A DNA stretch of 51,571 nt from Rubrivivax sp. (lineage in GTDB: Bacteria > Pseudomonadota > Gammaproteobacteria > Burkholderiales > Burkholderiaceae_C), in contig JAJTDM010000026.1 of the NCBI GenBank assembly GCA_021300575.1, positions 1-51,571 on the forward strand, read 5' to 3'. This document shows, piece by piece, positions 25,367 through 33,292 of this stretch (positions are counted from its first letter, which is position 1; the number at the start of each line of letters is the position of its first letter). The translations under genes were made by a program, and so were the position numbers. Below the pieces are notes generated by a model that was given only the letters and a program-made list of their open reading frames with translations, was not told where the DNA came from and did not search any database.

Positions 25367-26410
25367 CTATTGGCCGGTGTTTCTCAACACAACCCGCACC
25401 AGATCGGCCTGACGCGACACACCGACCTTATCAAACACGGTCTTCAGATAGCTGCGCGCCGAGCTCAGCGTCCAGCCTTCGCGTTCGGCCGTGGCCTCTA
25501 GGGACAGGCCGCTGGCAAGTGCCGCCGCCAGCCTGCTTTCCGAGGGTGTCAGGCCGAACATGCCGCGCAGCAGGTGAGGGTCGATGGCGGGATCGTCATC
25601 CTCGGCGAACAGGTACAGGCAGGTCACCGGCCCTGCGTCTCCTTCGTCCTCGCCTGAGCGCACGACGATGCGCAGCGGTCCGTGCCGCTGCGTCTGTAAC
25701 GTCAAGGCATCGGCCAAGCCCTCGTCGCGAGCGGCTCTGACGGACCGGTGCAGGCGACGGGTATCCTCTGTGTCGCTGGCTCGGCAAATGCCCGAGTTGT
25801 CGATGATGAGGCCGTCGTGCCGGGACAGCAGGCTGCCGGCGCGTTGGTTCGTGAACAGCACCTGGCCCCGGGGCCCCAGGACGATGACCCCGGACTTCAG
25901 CAGGTCGACCGCGGCCTTCGCGGAGACCGCCTGATCGTTGGAGGAAGTGGCAGCGGACCGGCTGCGCACGGCAGCCTTCACGGCCGACACCAGTGTTGGC
26001 GTCGGGCAAGGCTTGATCAGGTATCGGAAGATGCGACCGACGTTGATCGACGAGATCGCGACATCAAAGTCCGTCGAGCCGGAGAGCACGATGGACAGAG
26101 TCTGCGGACACTCGACAGCAAGCCTGCCCGCCAGCGTGACCCCATTCATCTCGGGCATGCGGATGTCCAGCACCACGACGTCGACTGGCGTCTCTCGAAG
26201 CGCCGCCAGCGCCACGCCAGGGTCCTGGTAGAAGGAGATGGACCACCCCAGGTTCATCCGGCGCAGGCTCCGCCGCAGTCCGTCCAGCAGATCGGGGTCG
26301 TCATCGACGAAGGCGACCTTGGGTAGCGCGGGTCCCAGACCTTGGTCTGCCTCCGAGGGGCTTGCCAATGACTCGGCACTTCCCATGCCCTGTGGATCTG
26401 TCTTGTTCAT
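25367..26410 (-). CDS. Response regulator with REC, PAS-like and LuxR-type HTH domains
   Basis: Counted from ATG 26410 the protein is 347 residues. The receiver domain (about residues 30-150) has the D36-D38 acidic cluster, phosphoacceptor D82 (VVLDIRMPEMNG) and K133. A PAS-like middle follows (SGVIVLGPRGQVLFTNQRA, about 170-280), then a LuxR/GerE-type helix-turn-helix (FGLTPSESRLAAALASGLSLEATAE...YLKTVFDKVGVS). It is convergent with the kinase gene, 41 bp apart, and is its probable output at the level of transcription. An upstream ATG at 26443 is possible but extends into the tauD remnant. No good ribosome-binding site is visible for either. Confidence 0.85.
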   Translation of the reverse strand: MNKTDPQGMGSAESLASPSEADQGLGPALPKVAFVDDDPDLLDGLRRSLRRMNLGWSISFYQDPGVALAALRETPVDVVVLDIRMPEMNGVTLAGRLAVECPQTLSIVLSGSTDFDVAISSINVGRIFRYLIKPCPTPTLVSAVKAAVRSRSAATSSNDQAVSAKAAVDLLKSGVIVLGPRGQVLFTNQRAGSLLSRHDGLIIDNSGICRASDTEDTRRLHRSVRAARDEGLADALTLQTQRHGPLRIVVRSGEDEGDAGPVTCLYLFAEDDDPAIDPHLLRGMFGLTPSESRLAAALASGLSLEATAEREGWTLSSARSYLKTVFDKVGVSRQADLVRVVLRNTGQ

Positions 26411-26751
26411 GCCCGCACGACCCGCCGCCCGACAGGCGGCCATGAGTCAGCGCGGCCTGAGCGCTGCGTTTGGCGCGTTGCAGGCGGTGGTACCTTGGTG
26501 GGTGTGAAGCTGTCGAAGGTCAGGCGCTGGCCGGCGCGGTGATGCGGCGCAAAGCCGAACACGGCGCGGTGCTGCGCAGCCGTGTGGTGCCAGATGGCGA
26601 TGGCATCCTGTTTCCAGCGGAAGTGAAGTATGGACTCCGGCTTCTTGATCCACTCGACCAGCGTGTTCAGCAGCACCTCTGACAGGTCCAGGTGAAGGCC
26701 CGGCGGCGTCGACGCAATGGTCTTGAACAAGGGACGTCCTCTCGTCGGGTT
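26407..26751 (-). pseudogene. Fragment of a TauD/TfdA-like dioxygenase gene (3' part)
   Basis: The minus-strand frame contains a clear copy of the last third of the dioxygenase at 28920-29888: LHLDLSEVLLNTLVEWIKKPES, HFRWKQDAIAIWHHTAAQH and HHRAGQRLTFDSFTP correspond to the intact gene residue by residue with moderate divergence. The distal iron-ligand His and the Arg are kept, but the HxD motif and the N-terminal two thirds are gone. The fragment starts 83 bp from the Crp-like gene at 26834 and its tail overlaps the start of the LuxR-type regulator. It has no start codon of its own and is a relic of a duplicated locus. Confidence 0.85.
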
Positions 26752-26805
26752 ACCAGCACTTGGCCATCGGGCCAGCAGGCACATTACATGGCGTGAGGGC
26801 AAAAA

Positions 26806-26827
26806 AGATTGCTGCCTAGGTGACAAT
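26806..26827 (+). promoter_or_regulatory. Conserved 22-bp upstream element, copy A
   Basis: ATTGCTGC-CTAG-GTGACAAT (26808-26827), preceded by AG, lies just upstream of the Crp-family gene at 26834. It matches the element before the paralogous gene at 32597 in 19 of 22 positions. The two 8-base halves are imperfect inverted repeats around a 4-base centre, a Crp-type 8-4-8 layout. Autoregulation is inferred. Confidence 0.55.
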
Positions 26828-26833
26828 ATTAAG

Positions 26834-27517
26834 GTGAATTCCAATCCCCTTGCTATTCCCAAGGTGCCCACATCACCCTTTCGGGTGGACTTCTGGGAGT
26901 CGCTGCCCGCATCCGCTGCTCAGGCCTTGCGTGGCAAGGGCAGCGTGCGGCATTACCCTGATGGTGCCTTGCTCATGCTCCGCGGGCAGCCCGTTTCGGG
27001 CCTGCTGGTGTTGCAGCGCGGGCGCTTGCGGGCGGTGACGGGCGGTGCGAATGGAGAGGAACACTTCCTCCGCTGGGTCGAGCCGGGCGAGGCGGTGGGT
27101 ATGGTCACCGTGCTGACGGAATCGCCAATTCAGATGGACCTGATTTCCAGCGGCGACAGCCAGGCCCTTTGGATCGGACGCGAGTTGGTGCTGGAAGTGC
27201 TGCGCAGCGACGCCGAGGCGGGGATCGCCGTGGCACGGTTCTTGAGCGCTCGCCTGAGCGAGGCGGTGGACCTGCTGGCCGCACGATCGCAACTGCGCCT
27301 GGATGACCGTCTTCTGACCGCCTTGCAGCACTTTGCCCAACGCAACGGCGAACCTTTGCCCGAGGGCCGAGTGAGGCTGTTTCTGACACAGGAAGAGCTG
27401 GCCCGTGCAGTGGACGCCTCGCGCCAGCGAGTCAATCAAGCCTTGAAGCGTCTCCAGACCCAGGGCATGGTCGAGTTGGGGTACCGGTGCATCGACATCC
27501 GCCGCTGGCCTGTGTGA
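26834..27517 (+). CDS. Crp/Fnr-family regulator, paralogue A
   Basis: From GTG 26834 the protein is 227 residues: a cyclic-nucleotide-binding-like barrel (about residues 15-130, with MLRGQPVSGLLVLQRGRLRAV and RWVEPGEAVGM) and a C-terminal winged helix with recognition helix VDASRQRVNQALKRLQTQG. It is well over half identical by eye to paralogue B at 32597-33292, including the N-terminal V-N-x-x-P, which supports this GTG as start. The effector is unknown; there are no FNR-type cysteines. It sits beside a decayed tauD fragment, mirroring the intact locus where paralogue B sits beside the transporter genes. It may still control the intact locus. Confidence 0.88.
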   Translation: MNSNPLAIPKVPTSPFRVDFWESLPASAAQALRGKGSVRHYPDGALLMLRGQPVSGLLVLQRGRLRAVTGGANGEEHFLRWVEPGEAVGMVTVLTESPIQMDLISSGDSQALWIGRELVLEVLRSDAEAGIAVARFLSARLSEAVDLLAARSQLRLDDRLLTALQHFAQRNGEPLPEGRVRLFLTQEELARAVDASRQRVNQALKRLQTQGMVELGYRCIDIRRWPV

Positions 27518-27536
27518 GAGCGCACCCGCACAGCAC

Positions 27537-27557
27537 CCGGCCGTTTTCGACGGCCGG
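27537..27557 (+). terminator. Hairpin between paralogue A and the aminotransferase gene
   Basis: CCGGCCGT (27537-27544) and ACGGCCGG (27550-27557) form a perfect 8-bp stem with loop TTTCG between two convergent genes. There is no T-run on either side, so it is a candidate bidirectional terminator of modest strength. Confidence 0.5.
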
Positions 27558-27602
27558 TGGACGGTGTCGCTACTGCGGCATTGGCTTGAAGACCCCGCGG
27601 CT

Positions 27603-28781
27603 TCAGGCCGCCTTGGCCGGCGTAACAGCCTCGGCGCGTACCTGCGCAATGGCCTGCAGCGCCTGCTCCAGCGGCTTCACAGCCCGCTCGGTCTGGCCCA
27701 GCTTGTCCAGGCCGAACAGGCCGATGCGGAAGGTGCGGAAATCGGCGCCTTCGTCACACTGCAGCGGCACGCCCGAGGCGGTCTGCAGGCCCAGGCCGAG
27801 GAAGGCCTTGCTGCTTTGCATCTCGGCGTCGTCGGTGTAGCTGACCACCACGCCCGGGGCGCGGAAACCGTCGGCGGCCACGCTGGGGTAGCCATGACGC
27901 TGCATCAGCGTGCGCACGGCCTCGCCCAGTTCCCACTGCTGCTGGCGCAGCCGTTCGAATCCGCGTTCGCGCGTCTCTTCCATCGCCTTGCGGGTGGCTT
28001 CCAGCGCGTCGGTGGGCATGGTGGTGTGGTACACGTGGCCACCGCCCTCGTAGGTCTCCATGACCTGCAGCCACTTCTTCAAGTCCAGCGCGAAGCTGGA
28101 ATTCGTGGTGCCGTCGATGCGCTCACGCGCCAGGTCAGACAGCATCACGAAGGCGCAGCAGGGCGAGCCGCTCCAGCCCTTTTGCGGCGCGCTGACCAGC
28201 ACGTCCACGCCGCAGGCCTTCATGTCCACCCAGATGGCGCCGGAAGCGATGCAGTCCAGGACGAACAGCCCACCCACCTCATGCACCGCGTCAGCCACGG
28301 CGCGCAGATAGGCGTCGGGCAGGATCAGGCCGGCCGATGTCTCGACATGCGGCGCGAACACCACGGCGGGCTTCTCCTTGCGGATGGTCTGCACCACCTC
28401 GTCCAGCGGGGCTGGGGCAAACGGCTCGCGCGGCCCGGGACGCTGGCGCCGCGCTTTCAGGACGGTGCAGGAAGAAGGGATGCGCCCGGCGTCGAACACC
28501 TGCGACCAGCGGAAGCTGAACCAGCCGTTGCGCAGCACCAGCACGTGCTGGTCGTGTGCGAACTGGCGCGCCACGGCCTCCATGCCGAAACTGCCGCTGC
28601 CTGGCACCACGATGGCCGAACGGGCGCCGTACGCCTCTTTCAGGAGGCCGGAGATCGCGCACATGGTGCGCTGGAATTTCTTCGACATGTGGTTGACCGC
28701 ACGGTCGGTGTAGACCACCGAGTATTCGAGCAGGCCATCAGGGTCAACGTGGGGAAGCAAGCCGGGCATGAAGAACTCCAT
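27603..28781 (-). CDS. PLP-dependent class V aminotransferase
   Basis: The 392-residue enzyme belongs to the alanine-glyoxylate/serine-pyruvate aminotransferase group (fold type I, class V). The cofactor Lys is K201 in SAPQKGWSGSP, and D176 (FVLDCIASG) binds the pyridine nitrogen. VPGSGSFGMEAVARQ (about residues 59-73) is the phosphate-side loop of the family. Members transaminate alanine, serine or aminoethylphosphonate-like substrates; the exact one is not shown. It lies 138 bp after the TauD-like dioxygenase on the same strand and ends the transporter-dioxygenase operon, so it probably processes the amino product or an amine carried by the same compound. A 3' fragment of a paralogue survives at 19048-19252. 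Confidence 0.88.
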   Translation of the reverse strand: MEFFMPGLLPHVDPDGLLEYSVVYTDRAVNHMSKKFQRTMCAISGLLKEAYGARSAIVVPGSGSFGMEAVARQFAHDQHVLVLRNGWFSFRWSQVFDAGRIPSSCTVLKARRQRPGPREPFAPAPLDEVVQTIRKEKPAVVFAPHVETSAGLILPDAYLRAVADAVHEVGGLFVLDCIASGAIWVDMKACGVDVLVSAPQKGWSGSPCCAFVMLSDLARERIDGTTNSSFALDLKKWLQVMETYEGGGHVYHTTMPTDALEATRKAMEETRERGFERLRQQQWELGEAVRTLMQRHGYPSVAADGFRAPGVVVSYTDDAEMQSSKAFLGLGLQTASGVPLQCDEGADFRTFRIGLFGLDKLGQTERAVKPLEQALQAIAQVRAEAVTPAKAA

Positions 28782-28919
28782 GGCGGAATGAGCCGCCTAA
28801 AAGGATGCCGAGCCTACCACCGGCTGTCGTCGGCCGTGCAGACGGCCCACGGCGTCGTGCGCGTCCTGTGCGCCGGCTCATGGGTGATCTGCGCTGCGGT
28901 CTCCGGGAACACGATTGCG

Positions 28920-29888
28920 CTAATCGGCGTTGCGTCGTCCCTTTCGCCTCGGAGCGGGTGCAGCCTGCAGCGCAGGCGTGAAGCTGCCACAGGTGAGACG
29001 TTGACCGGCACGGTAGTGCGGCGCGTAGTCGAACACGGCGTAATGCTGCGTCGCTGCGTTATCCCAGATCGCGATGGAGTCCTTCTCCCAGCGGAAACGA
29101 ACCATGAACTCAGGCTTCTTGATCCACTCGAAGAGCATGTTCAGCAGGGATTCGGACAGGTCCATGTGAAGACCCAGCAGGCGCTTGGTCCAGATGCTGT
29201 TCACGAACAGGGTCTTGCGGCCTGTGACCGGATGCGAGATGACCGCAGGGTGCACGGCAGTCGGGTTGTCCTTGATCATCTTGGCTTCGCGCTCGGCAAG
29301 CGCTGCAGCCAAGGCCTCGACGCTCGGCTTCGCAGGCGCCAGATGCCCAGCCTTGAGAGCGGCATCTGCCTGCTTCTTGGCCAGCCGCTCGTAAGCATTG
29401 ATGCGGCGGAAGTTCCAGGGCAGATCATGCTCGGCCTGGAGGCTCAGCAACAGTTGTTGCAGAGGTGCGCCCAGCGCGTCGAAGGCTGCTCCTGCGCTCA
29501 TCCACATCGTGTCACCCCCTGCGGGTGGCATGTCCGTGATGCGCAACATGGACACCAGGTTGGGCTTCTTGCGAAAGGTGACGTCGGTGTGCCAGCGATC
29601 GGTTTCTGGCGCCTCATGGCCCTCATGCGCGATGAGCTGGATCTGAGGGAAGTTCTGGAGATGAGGGAAGAACTCGTGCTCCTCCATCTCGCCGAACTTG
29701 CGGCCGAGCCGCAGGTAGTTCTCGGGCTTCAGCGCCTGGCCGCGCAGGAAGATGACCCCGTGCTGCCACAGCGCCTGCTGGATCTCCTCGTAGACGTCGT
29801 CATTGCGCACGGCATTGAGGTCGACCCCTGTGAGGTGGGCGCCAATGCAAGGTGTGACTGGATCTACCTGGATGTGTCTGAATTTCAT
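28920..29888 (-). CDS. TauD/TfdA-family 2-oxoglutarate-dependent dioxygenase
   Basis: The 322-residue enzyme keeps the iron ligands H100-x-D102 (RWHTDVTF) and H282 (ATQHYAVFDY), and R293 (HYRAGQR) for 2-oxoglutarate. It has an insert of about 40 residues (165-210) relative to E. coli TauD. Family members cleave taurine and other sulfonates to sulfite, or phenoxyacetates and sulfate esters; the substrate is open. ATG 29888 is chosen from homology, with GAGAGG about 9 bases upstream. Only 13 bp separate it from the permease gene, so transporter and enzyme form one operon. A decayed copy of its last third lies at 26407-26751. Confidence 0.9.
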   Translation of the reverse strand: MKFRHIQVDPVTPCIGAHLTGVDLNAVRNDDVYEEIQQALWQHGVIFLRGQALKPENYLRLGRKFGEMEEHEFFPHLQNFPQIQLIAHEGHEAPETDRWHTDVTFRKKPNLVSMLRITDMPPAGGDTMWMSAGAAFDALGAPLQQLLLSLQAEHDLPWNFRRINAYERLAKKQADAALKAGHLAPAKPSVEALAAALAEREAKMIKDNPTAVHPAVISHPVTGRKTLFVNSIWTKRLLGLHMDLSESLLNMLFEWIKKPEFMVRFRWEKDSIAIWDNAATQHYAVFDYAPHYRAGQRLTCGSFTPALQAAPAPRRKGRRNAD

Positions 29889-29901
29889 GCGAATTGCCCT
29901 C

Positions 29902-30681
29902 TCACTGCCAGTGCAGCAGCCGCTTCTCAATCCATGTCATCAGCCGCACGATCGCCACGCCCAGCAATGCCAGAACGAGCAGCAGGGCCATCACGCCGTT
30001 GACGTCAAAGGTGGAACTGAGATAAGCCAGCCACTGGCCCAGGCCCTTCTCGCTGGCGATGATTTCCGCGCCAATGACACCCAGCAGCGCATAGATCAGG
30101 CCCAGGCGCAGGCCCGAGAAGATCACCGGCACGGCGCCCGGCAGCGTGACCTGGAAGAAGGTGGTGGTGGCACGCGCTCCCAAAGTGCGGCACAGCGTCA
30201 CGTGGTCGGGACTCACACCCCTGATGCCCGCCACCGTGGCCGACAAGACGATAAAGAAGGTCAGAGAAAACCCCACGGCGATCTTGCTGCCCAGGCCCAG
30301 CCCGAACCAGAGGATGAACAGGGGCGCCAGCGCGATGCGAGGCATGACATTCAGCGCGCTGAAGTAGGGTTCAGCGAAGCGCTCCAGCGAAGGCCAACGC
30401 ACGAAAGCCAGCCCCACCGCGAAGGCGGCCGTGCTGCCCAGTGCGAAGGAGGACACCACGCCGGCCATGGTCCAGCCCAGGTCTGTCCACAGCTTGGCGG
30501 ACGTCACGTTGAGCCACAGGAACTTCGCCACGCCGCTGGGTTGGCCGAAGAAGGTGGGGTCCAGCCATCGTCGTTCGGCGGCCAGTTCCCCAAGGCCCAG
30601 CAGCACTGCAATGAATGCCACGTGCAGCCCAGCGCGACGCCAAAGGCTCGAACCGTCCTTCACACCATCTTCAGCCCTCAT
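29902..30681 (-). CDS. ABC transporter permease (SsuC/TauC-like)
   Basis: The 259-residue membrane protein has about six hydrophobic segments and the EAA loop typical of the sulfonate/nitrate/taurine importers (TLGARATTTFFQVTLPGAVPVIFSGLRLGLIYALLGVIGAE, about residues 165-205). The start at ATG 30681 overlaps the ATPase gene by 11 bp, in line with translational coupling. It imports a small organic anion together with the ATPase and binding protein encoded upstream. The substrate is probably the one oxidised by the adjacent TauD-like enzyme. Confidence 0.9.
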   Translation of the reverse strand: MRAEDGVKDGSSLWRRAGLHVAFIAVLLGLGELAAERRWLDPTFFGQPSGVAKFLWLNVTSAKLWTDLGWTMAGVVSSFALGSTAAFAVGLAFVRWPSLERFAEPYFSALNVMPRIALAPLFILWFGLGLGSKIAVGFSLTFFIVLSATVAGIRGVSPDHVTLCRTLGARATTTFFQVTLPGAVPVIFSGLRLGLIYALLGVIGAEIIASEKGLGQWLAYLSSTFDVNGVMALLLVLALLGVAIVRLMTWIEKRLLHWQ

Positions 30682-31462
30682 GGCGTGCCCATCCGGACTC
30701 CAGGTGCGACCACAGCAGGGCGTAGAGCTCGTGAAAGTGCGGGTCCTTCTGCAGCTCACGGATCGATCGCGGACGAGGCAGGTCGATGAGCACGTCGGCC
30801 ACGATGCGGCCGGGCCGCGAAGACATCACCACCACCCGGTCCGACACGGCCACGGCCTCGGCCAAGTCATGGGTCACGAAGAGGACGGAGTGCCGATGCT
30901 GGTGGCACAGTCGCAAGAGCAAGTCCTCCAGCTGGAGCTTGGTTTGTGCATCCAGGGCGCCAAAGGGCTCGTCCATCAGCAGCAAGGGAGCGTCCATGGC
31001 GAAGGTGCGTGCCAGCGCAGTGCGCTGGCGCATGCCGTGCGACAGGGCCTTGGGCAACATCTGCTCTTGTCCTGCCAGACCCACCTCAGCCAGCAAGGTG
31101 CGCGCCCGCTCAAGTCGCTGCAGCTTGGGCACCCCCCGAACCTCGAGGCCGAAGGCTGCGTTGTCCAGTGCCGTGCGCCACGGCAGCAGGCTGTCTCGTG
31201 CCAGCATGTAGGCGACGTCGGGATTGCCCTGTCGGGGCGGCAGCCCCATCACCTGCAACTGACCAGGTCCCTCGTGAGACACCAGACCCGCACACAGGTT
31301 GAGCAGCGTCGTCTTCCCGCAACCGCTTGGCCCGACCAGCGAAACAAACTCCCCTTCATCGACCCGCAGCGAGACATCGTCCAGCACGGGCGACTGACCG
31401 TCAAAGCTCAGGTGCAGGCTGTCCAGTTGAATGGCCGGGCCCGATTGAGGGGGGGGCATCAT
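30671..31462 (-). CDS. ABC transporter ATPase (SsuB/TauB-like)
   Basis: The 263-residue ATPase has Walker A GPSGCGKTT (about residues 44-52), the Q-loop region (MLARDSLLPWRTALDN), the signature LSHGMRQR, Walker B LLLMDEPFGALD and the H-loop THD. The signature has His in place of the usual first Gly (LSGGMRQR). ARDSLLPWRT, with Arg where most family members have Gln, is seen in some sulfonate importers. It overlaps the permease gene and lies 42 bp after the binding-protein gene. It energises uptake of the substrate of the adjacent dioxygenase. Confidence 0.92.
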   Translation of the reverse strand: MMPPPQSGPAIQLDSLHLSFDGQSPVLDDVSLRVDEGEFVSLVGPSGCGKTTLLNLCAGLVSHEGPGQLQVMGLPPRQGNPDVAYMLARDSLLPWRTALDNAAFGLEVRGVPKLQRLERARTLLAEVGLAGQEQMLPKALSHGMRQRTALARTFAMDAPLLLMDEPFGALDAQTKLQLEDLLLRLCHQHRHSVLFVTHDLAEAVAVSDRVVVMSSRPGRIVADVLIDLPRPRSIRELQKDPHFHELYALLWSHLESGWARHEG

Positions 31463-31504
31463 GAGATCGACGGCCTGCAGGGGAGCCTGGCTCCGTACAG
31501 AAGG

Positions 31505-32494
31505 TCAGCGCTGCAGCAGTCTCGAGGTGTCGACCAACCTGTCGATCTGTCCGTTGCTGTGCAGGTACTGCGCAGCGTGTTGCAGCGCCTTGGGGTCCAC
31601 GTCAGCACCAAAGCCGGGCATGCTGTTACGCAGGGCCACCTCCAGCACTCTTTCTCCGCCAGGTGCGTTGATGGGGAACGTGTCACGCGCGATCTTGAGC
31701 ATGGCGTCGAATTGCGCCGGATTGCGCGCCAAGACCTCCGCTTCGCGAAGGACACGCACATAGGCCTCCACGGCCTTCGGGTTGCGGGCCGCGAACTCGG
31801 CCCTGACAGTCTGGACGCTGGCGGCGCCGCGCAGGTTCAGGATGTCAGCCGGACCCTGACCCTTGCGCGGGTCCAGCACCACTCGGCACGCCTTGCTGAC
31901 TTCACAGAAGCCGTCCATGGGGGTGAACAGCACCAGCGCATCGATCTGCTTGTTCACCATGGCCGGAAAGGCGGTGTTGGGTGCACCAACCGCCACGATG
32001 GTCACGTCCTCTGCCCTCATGCCCGCATCCTTGAGCATGTCCACCAGCTGGAACTCCGCGCCGCTGCCTCGGGCCGTCACCCCTACGCGCTTGCCCTTGA
32101 AGTCCTGCATCATCCCCGGGTAGCCTTTGCCGGCGTTGGGTGTTTCCAGGCCCGCTGCCGCCATCAGGAAAAAGATGGGCTCACGCGCGCCGCTCGCAAT
32201 CACCTTGAGGTCGGCGCCCTTGTGTGCGGCCTGGACCACCACCTCAGGGGGGCCGAAGGCCACATCCAAGTCGCCTGAGAGCAGTGTCTGGATACCCAGG
32301 GGCGCCGCCGGGATGGTCTTTAGCTCGCACTTCAACCCCTGCTTCTCGCACAGTCCGTTGGCATTGGCGACGCGTACAAGGAAATTGCCCAGGCCGGGAT
32401 AGTCCTGAATCCTCAGCGTGGTGGTCTGGGACCACGCAGGCAGGGCCAACAGCAGCCCAGTGATCCATCCGGCAAGTCGAACGGTCTTGATCAT
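31505..32494 (-). CDS. ABC transporter periplasmic binding protein (SsuA/NMT1-like)
   Basis: The 329-residue protein has a signal peptide (hydrophobic AGWITGLLLALPAW, cleavage near SQT at about residue 23). Its NMT1/SsuA-like two-lobe fold shows IPAAPLGIQTLLSGDLDVAFGPPEVVV and FKGKRVGVTARGSGAEF. It would bind a sulfonate, nitrile-like or similar small anion. It is the first gene of the minus-strand operon SBP-ATPase-permease-dioxygenase-aminotransferase and is divergent from Crp paralogue B, with a 102-bp region between their starts that contains the conserved 22-bp element. Confidence 0.9.
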   Translation of the reverse strand: MIKTVRLAGWITGLLLALPAWSQTTTLRIQDYPGLGNFLVRVANANGLCEKQGLKCELKTIPAAPLGIQTLLSGDLDVAFGPPEVVVQAAHKGADLKVIASGAREPIFFLMAAAGLETPNAGKGYPGMMQDFKGKRVGVTARGSGAEFQLVDMLKDAGMRAEDVTIVAVGAPNTAFPAMVNKQIDALVLFTPMDGFCEVSKACRVVLDPRKGQGPADILNLRGAASVQTVRAEFAARNPKAVEAYVRVLREAEVLARNPAQFDAMLKIARDTFPINAPGGERVLEVALRNSMPGFGADVDPKALQHAAQYLHSNGQIDRLVDTSRLLQR

Positions 32495-32568
32495 CTGCCA
32501 TCCTCCAACGGTGCAGCCGAGCGTCGAAACGCACCCAGCCAGGGGATTAGACGGCTGGCCGTTCTTTC

Positions 32569-32590
32569 AGATTGCCGCATACGTGACAAT
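32569..32590 (+). promoter_or_regulatory. Conserved 22-bp upstream element, copy B
   Basis: ATTGCCGC-ATAC-GTGACAAT (32571-32590), preceded by AG, lies between the divergent transporter operon and Crp paralogue B and ends 6 bp before the GTG start at 32597. It matches copy A (26806-26827) in 19 of 22 positions. The halves ATTGCCGC and GTGACAAT agree in 6 of 8 positions as inverted repeats. As it stands between divergent genes it may control both directions. Confidence 0.6.
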
Positions 32591-32596
32591 CCGCGG

Positions 32597-33292
32597 GTGA
32601 ATCCCTATCCTGTTCCTGGTGCCCGGGCGTCAGGGTCACCCTACCGGTTGCATCTGTGGCAGATATTGCCTGCCGAGGCGGTTGATATCTTGCGCCGTCA
32701 GGCAGTGTTGAGGCAGTTCCGCGATGGCGCCTTGATCATGCAGAGAGGCCAGCCCGTGACGGGGATGCTGGTCCTGCAGCGTGGTCGATTGCGTGCCGTG
32801 ACCCACGGTCCCAATGGCGATGAGCACCTGATTCGATGGGTCGAGCCCGGCGAGGCCGTCGGCGTAGCCTCGGTGTTGACGGGATTGCCGTTTCAGACGG
32901 ATCTGGTGTCGAGCGGTGAAAGTCAGGCGCTGTGGATTGCAGTTGACGCCGTACTGGGCGTGCTTCGCCGCGATCCCGAGGCGGGCATCGCGATGTCGCG
33001 CTTTCTGGGGTCGCGACTGAGCGAAGCCCTTGAACTGGTGGCGGCCCAGTCCCAGAGTCGCCTGGATGACCGACTGCGGGCTGCACTGGAGCACTTCGCT
33101 ACCGAGAACGGCGAAGAACTGCCTGACGGTCGGGTGAGGTTGCGCCTGACACAAGAGGACATGGCCCGTGCCGTTGGGGCGTCGCGTCAACGCGTCAATG
33201 AGGCGTTGCTGCGTCTTCAGGCAGGGGGTGAGATCGAGGTTGGGTACAGGCGTATCGTGATTCAACGTGGAGTGTCACGATCCTCTACCTGA
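32597..33292 (+). CDS. Crp/Fnr-family regulator, paralogue B
   Basis: The 231-residue protein has the same layout as paralogue A: N-terminal barrel (MQRGQPVTGMLVLQRGRLRAV, IRWVEPGEAVGVASVL) and C-terminal winged helix with VGASRQRVNEALLRLQ as recognition helix. GTG 32597 is taken as start because similarity to paralogue A begins there. It is divergent from the ABC transporter-dioxygenase-aminotransferase operon and is its most likely regulator. The 3' end overlaps the convergent asparaginase gene by 8 bp. The effector is unknown. Confidence 0.9.
   Translation: MNPYPVPGARASGSPYRLHLWQILPAEAVDILRRQAVLRQFRDGALIMQRGQPVTGMLVLQRGRLRAVTHGPNGDEHLIRWVEPGEAVGVASVLTGLPFQTDLVSSGESQALWIAVDAVLGVLRRDPEAGIAMSRFLGSRLSEALELVAAQSQSRLDDRLRAALEHFATENGEELPDGRVRLRLTQEDMARAVGASRQRVNEALLRLQAGGEIEVGYRRIVIQRGVSRSST

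Noticed and set aside
27564..30002. Plus-strand open frame of 812 codons across the aminotransferase and tauD genes
   Set aside because: It spans two well-defined genes on the other strand and shows no recognisable domain.
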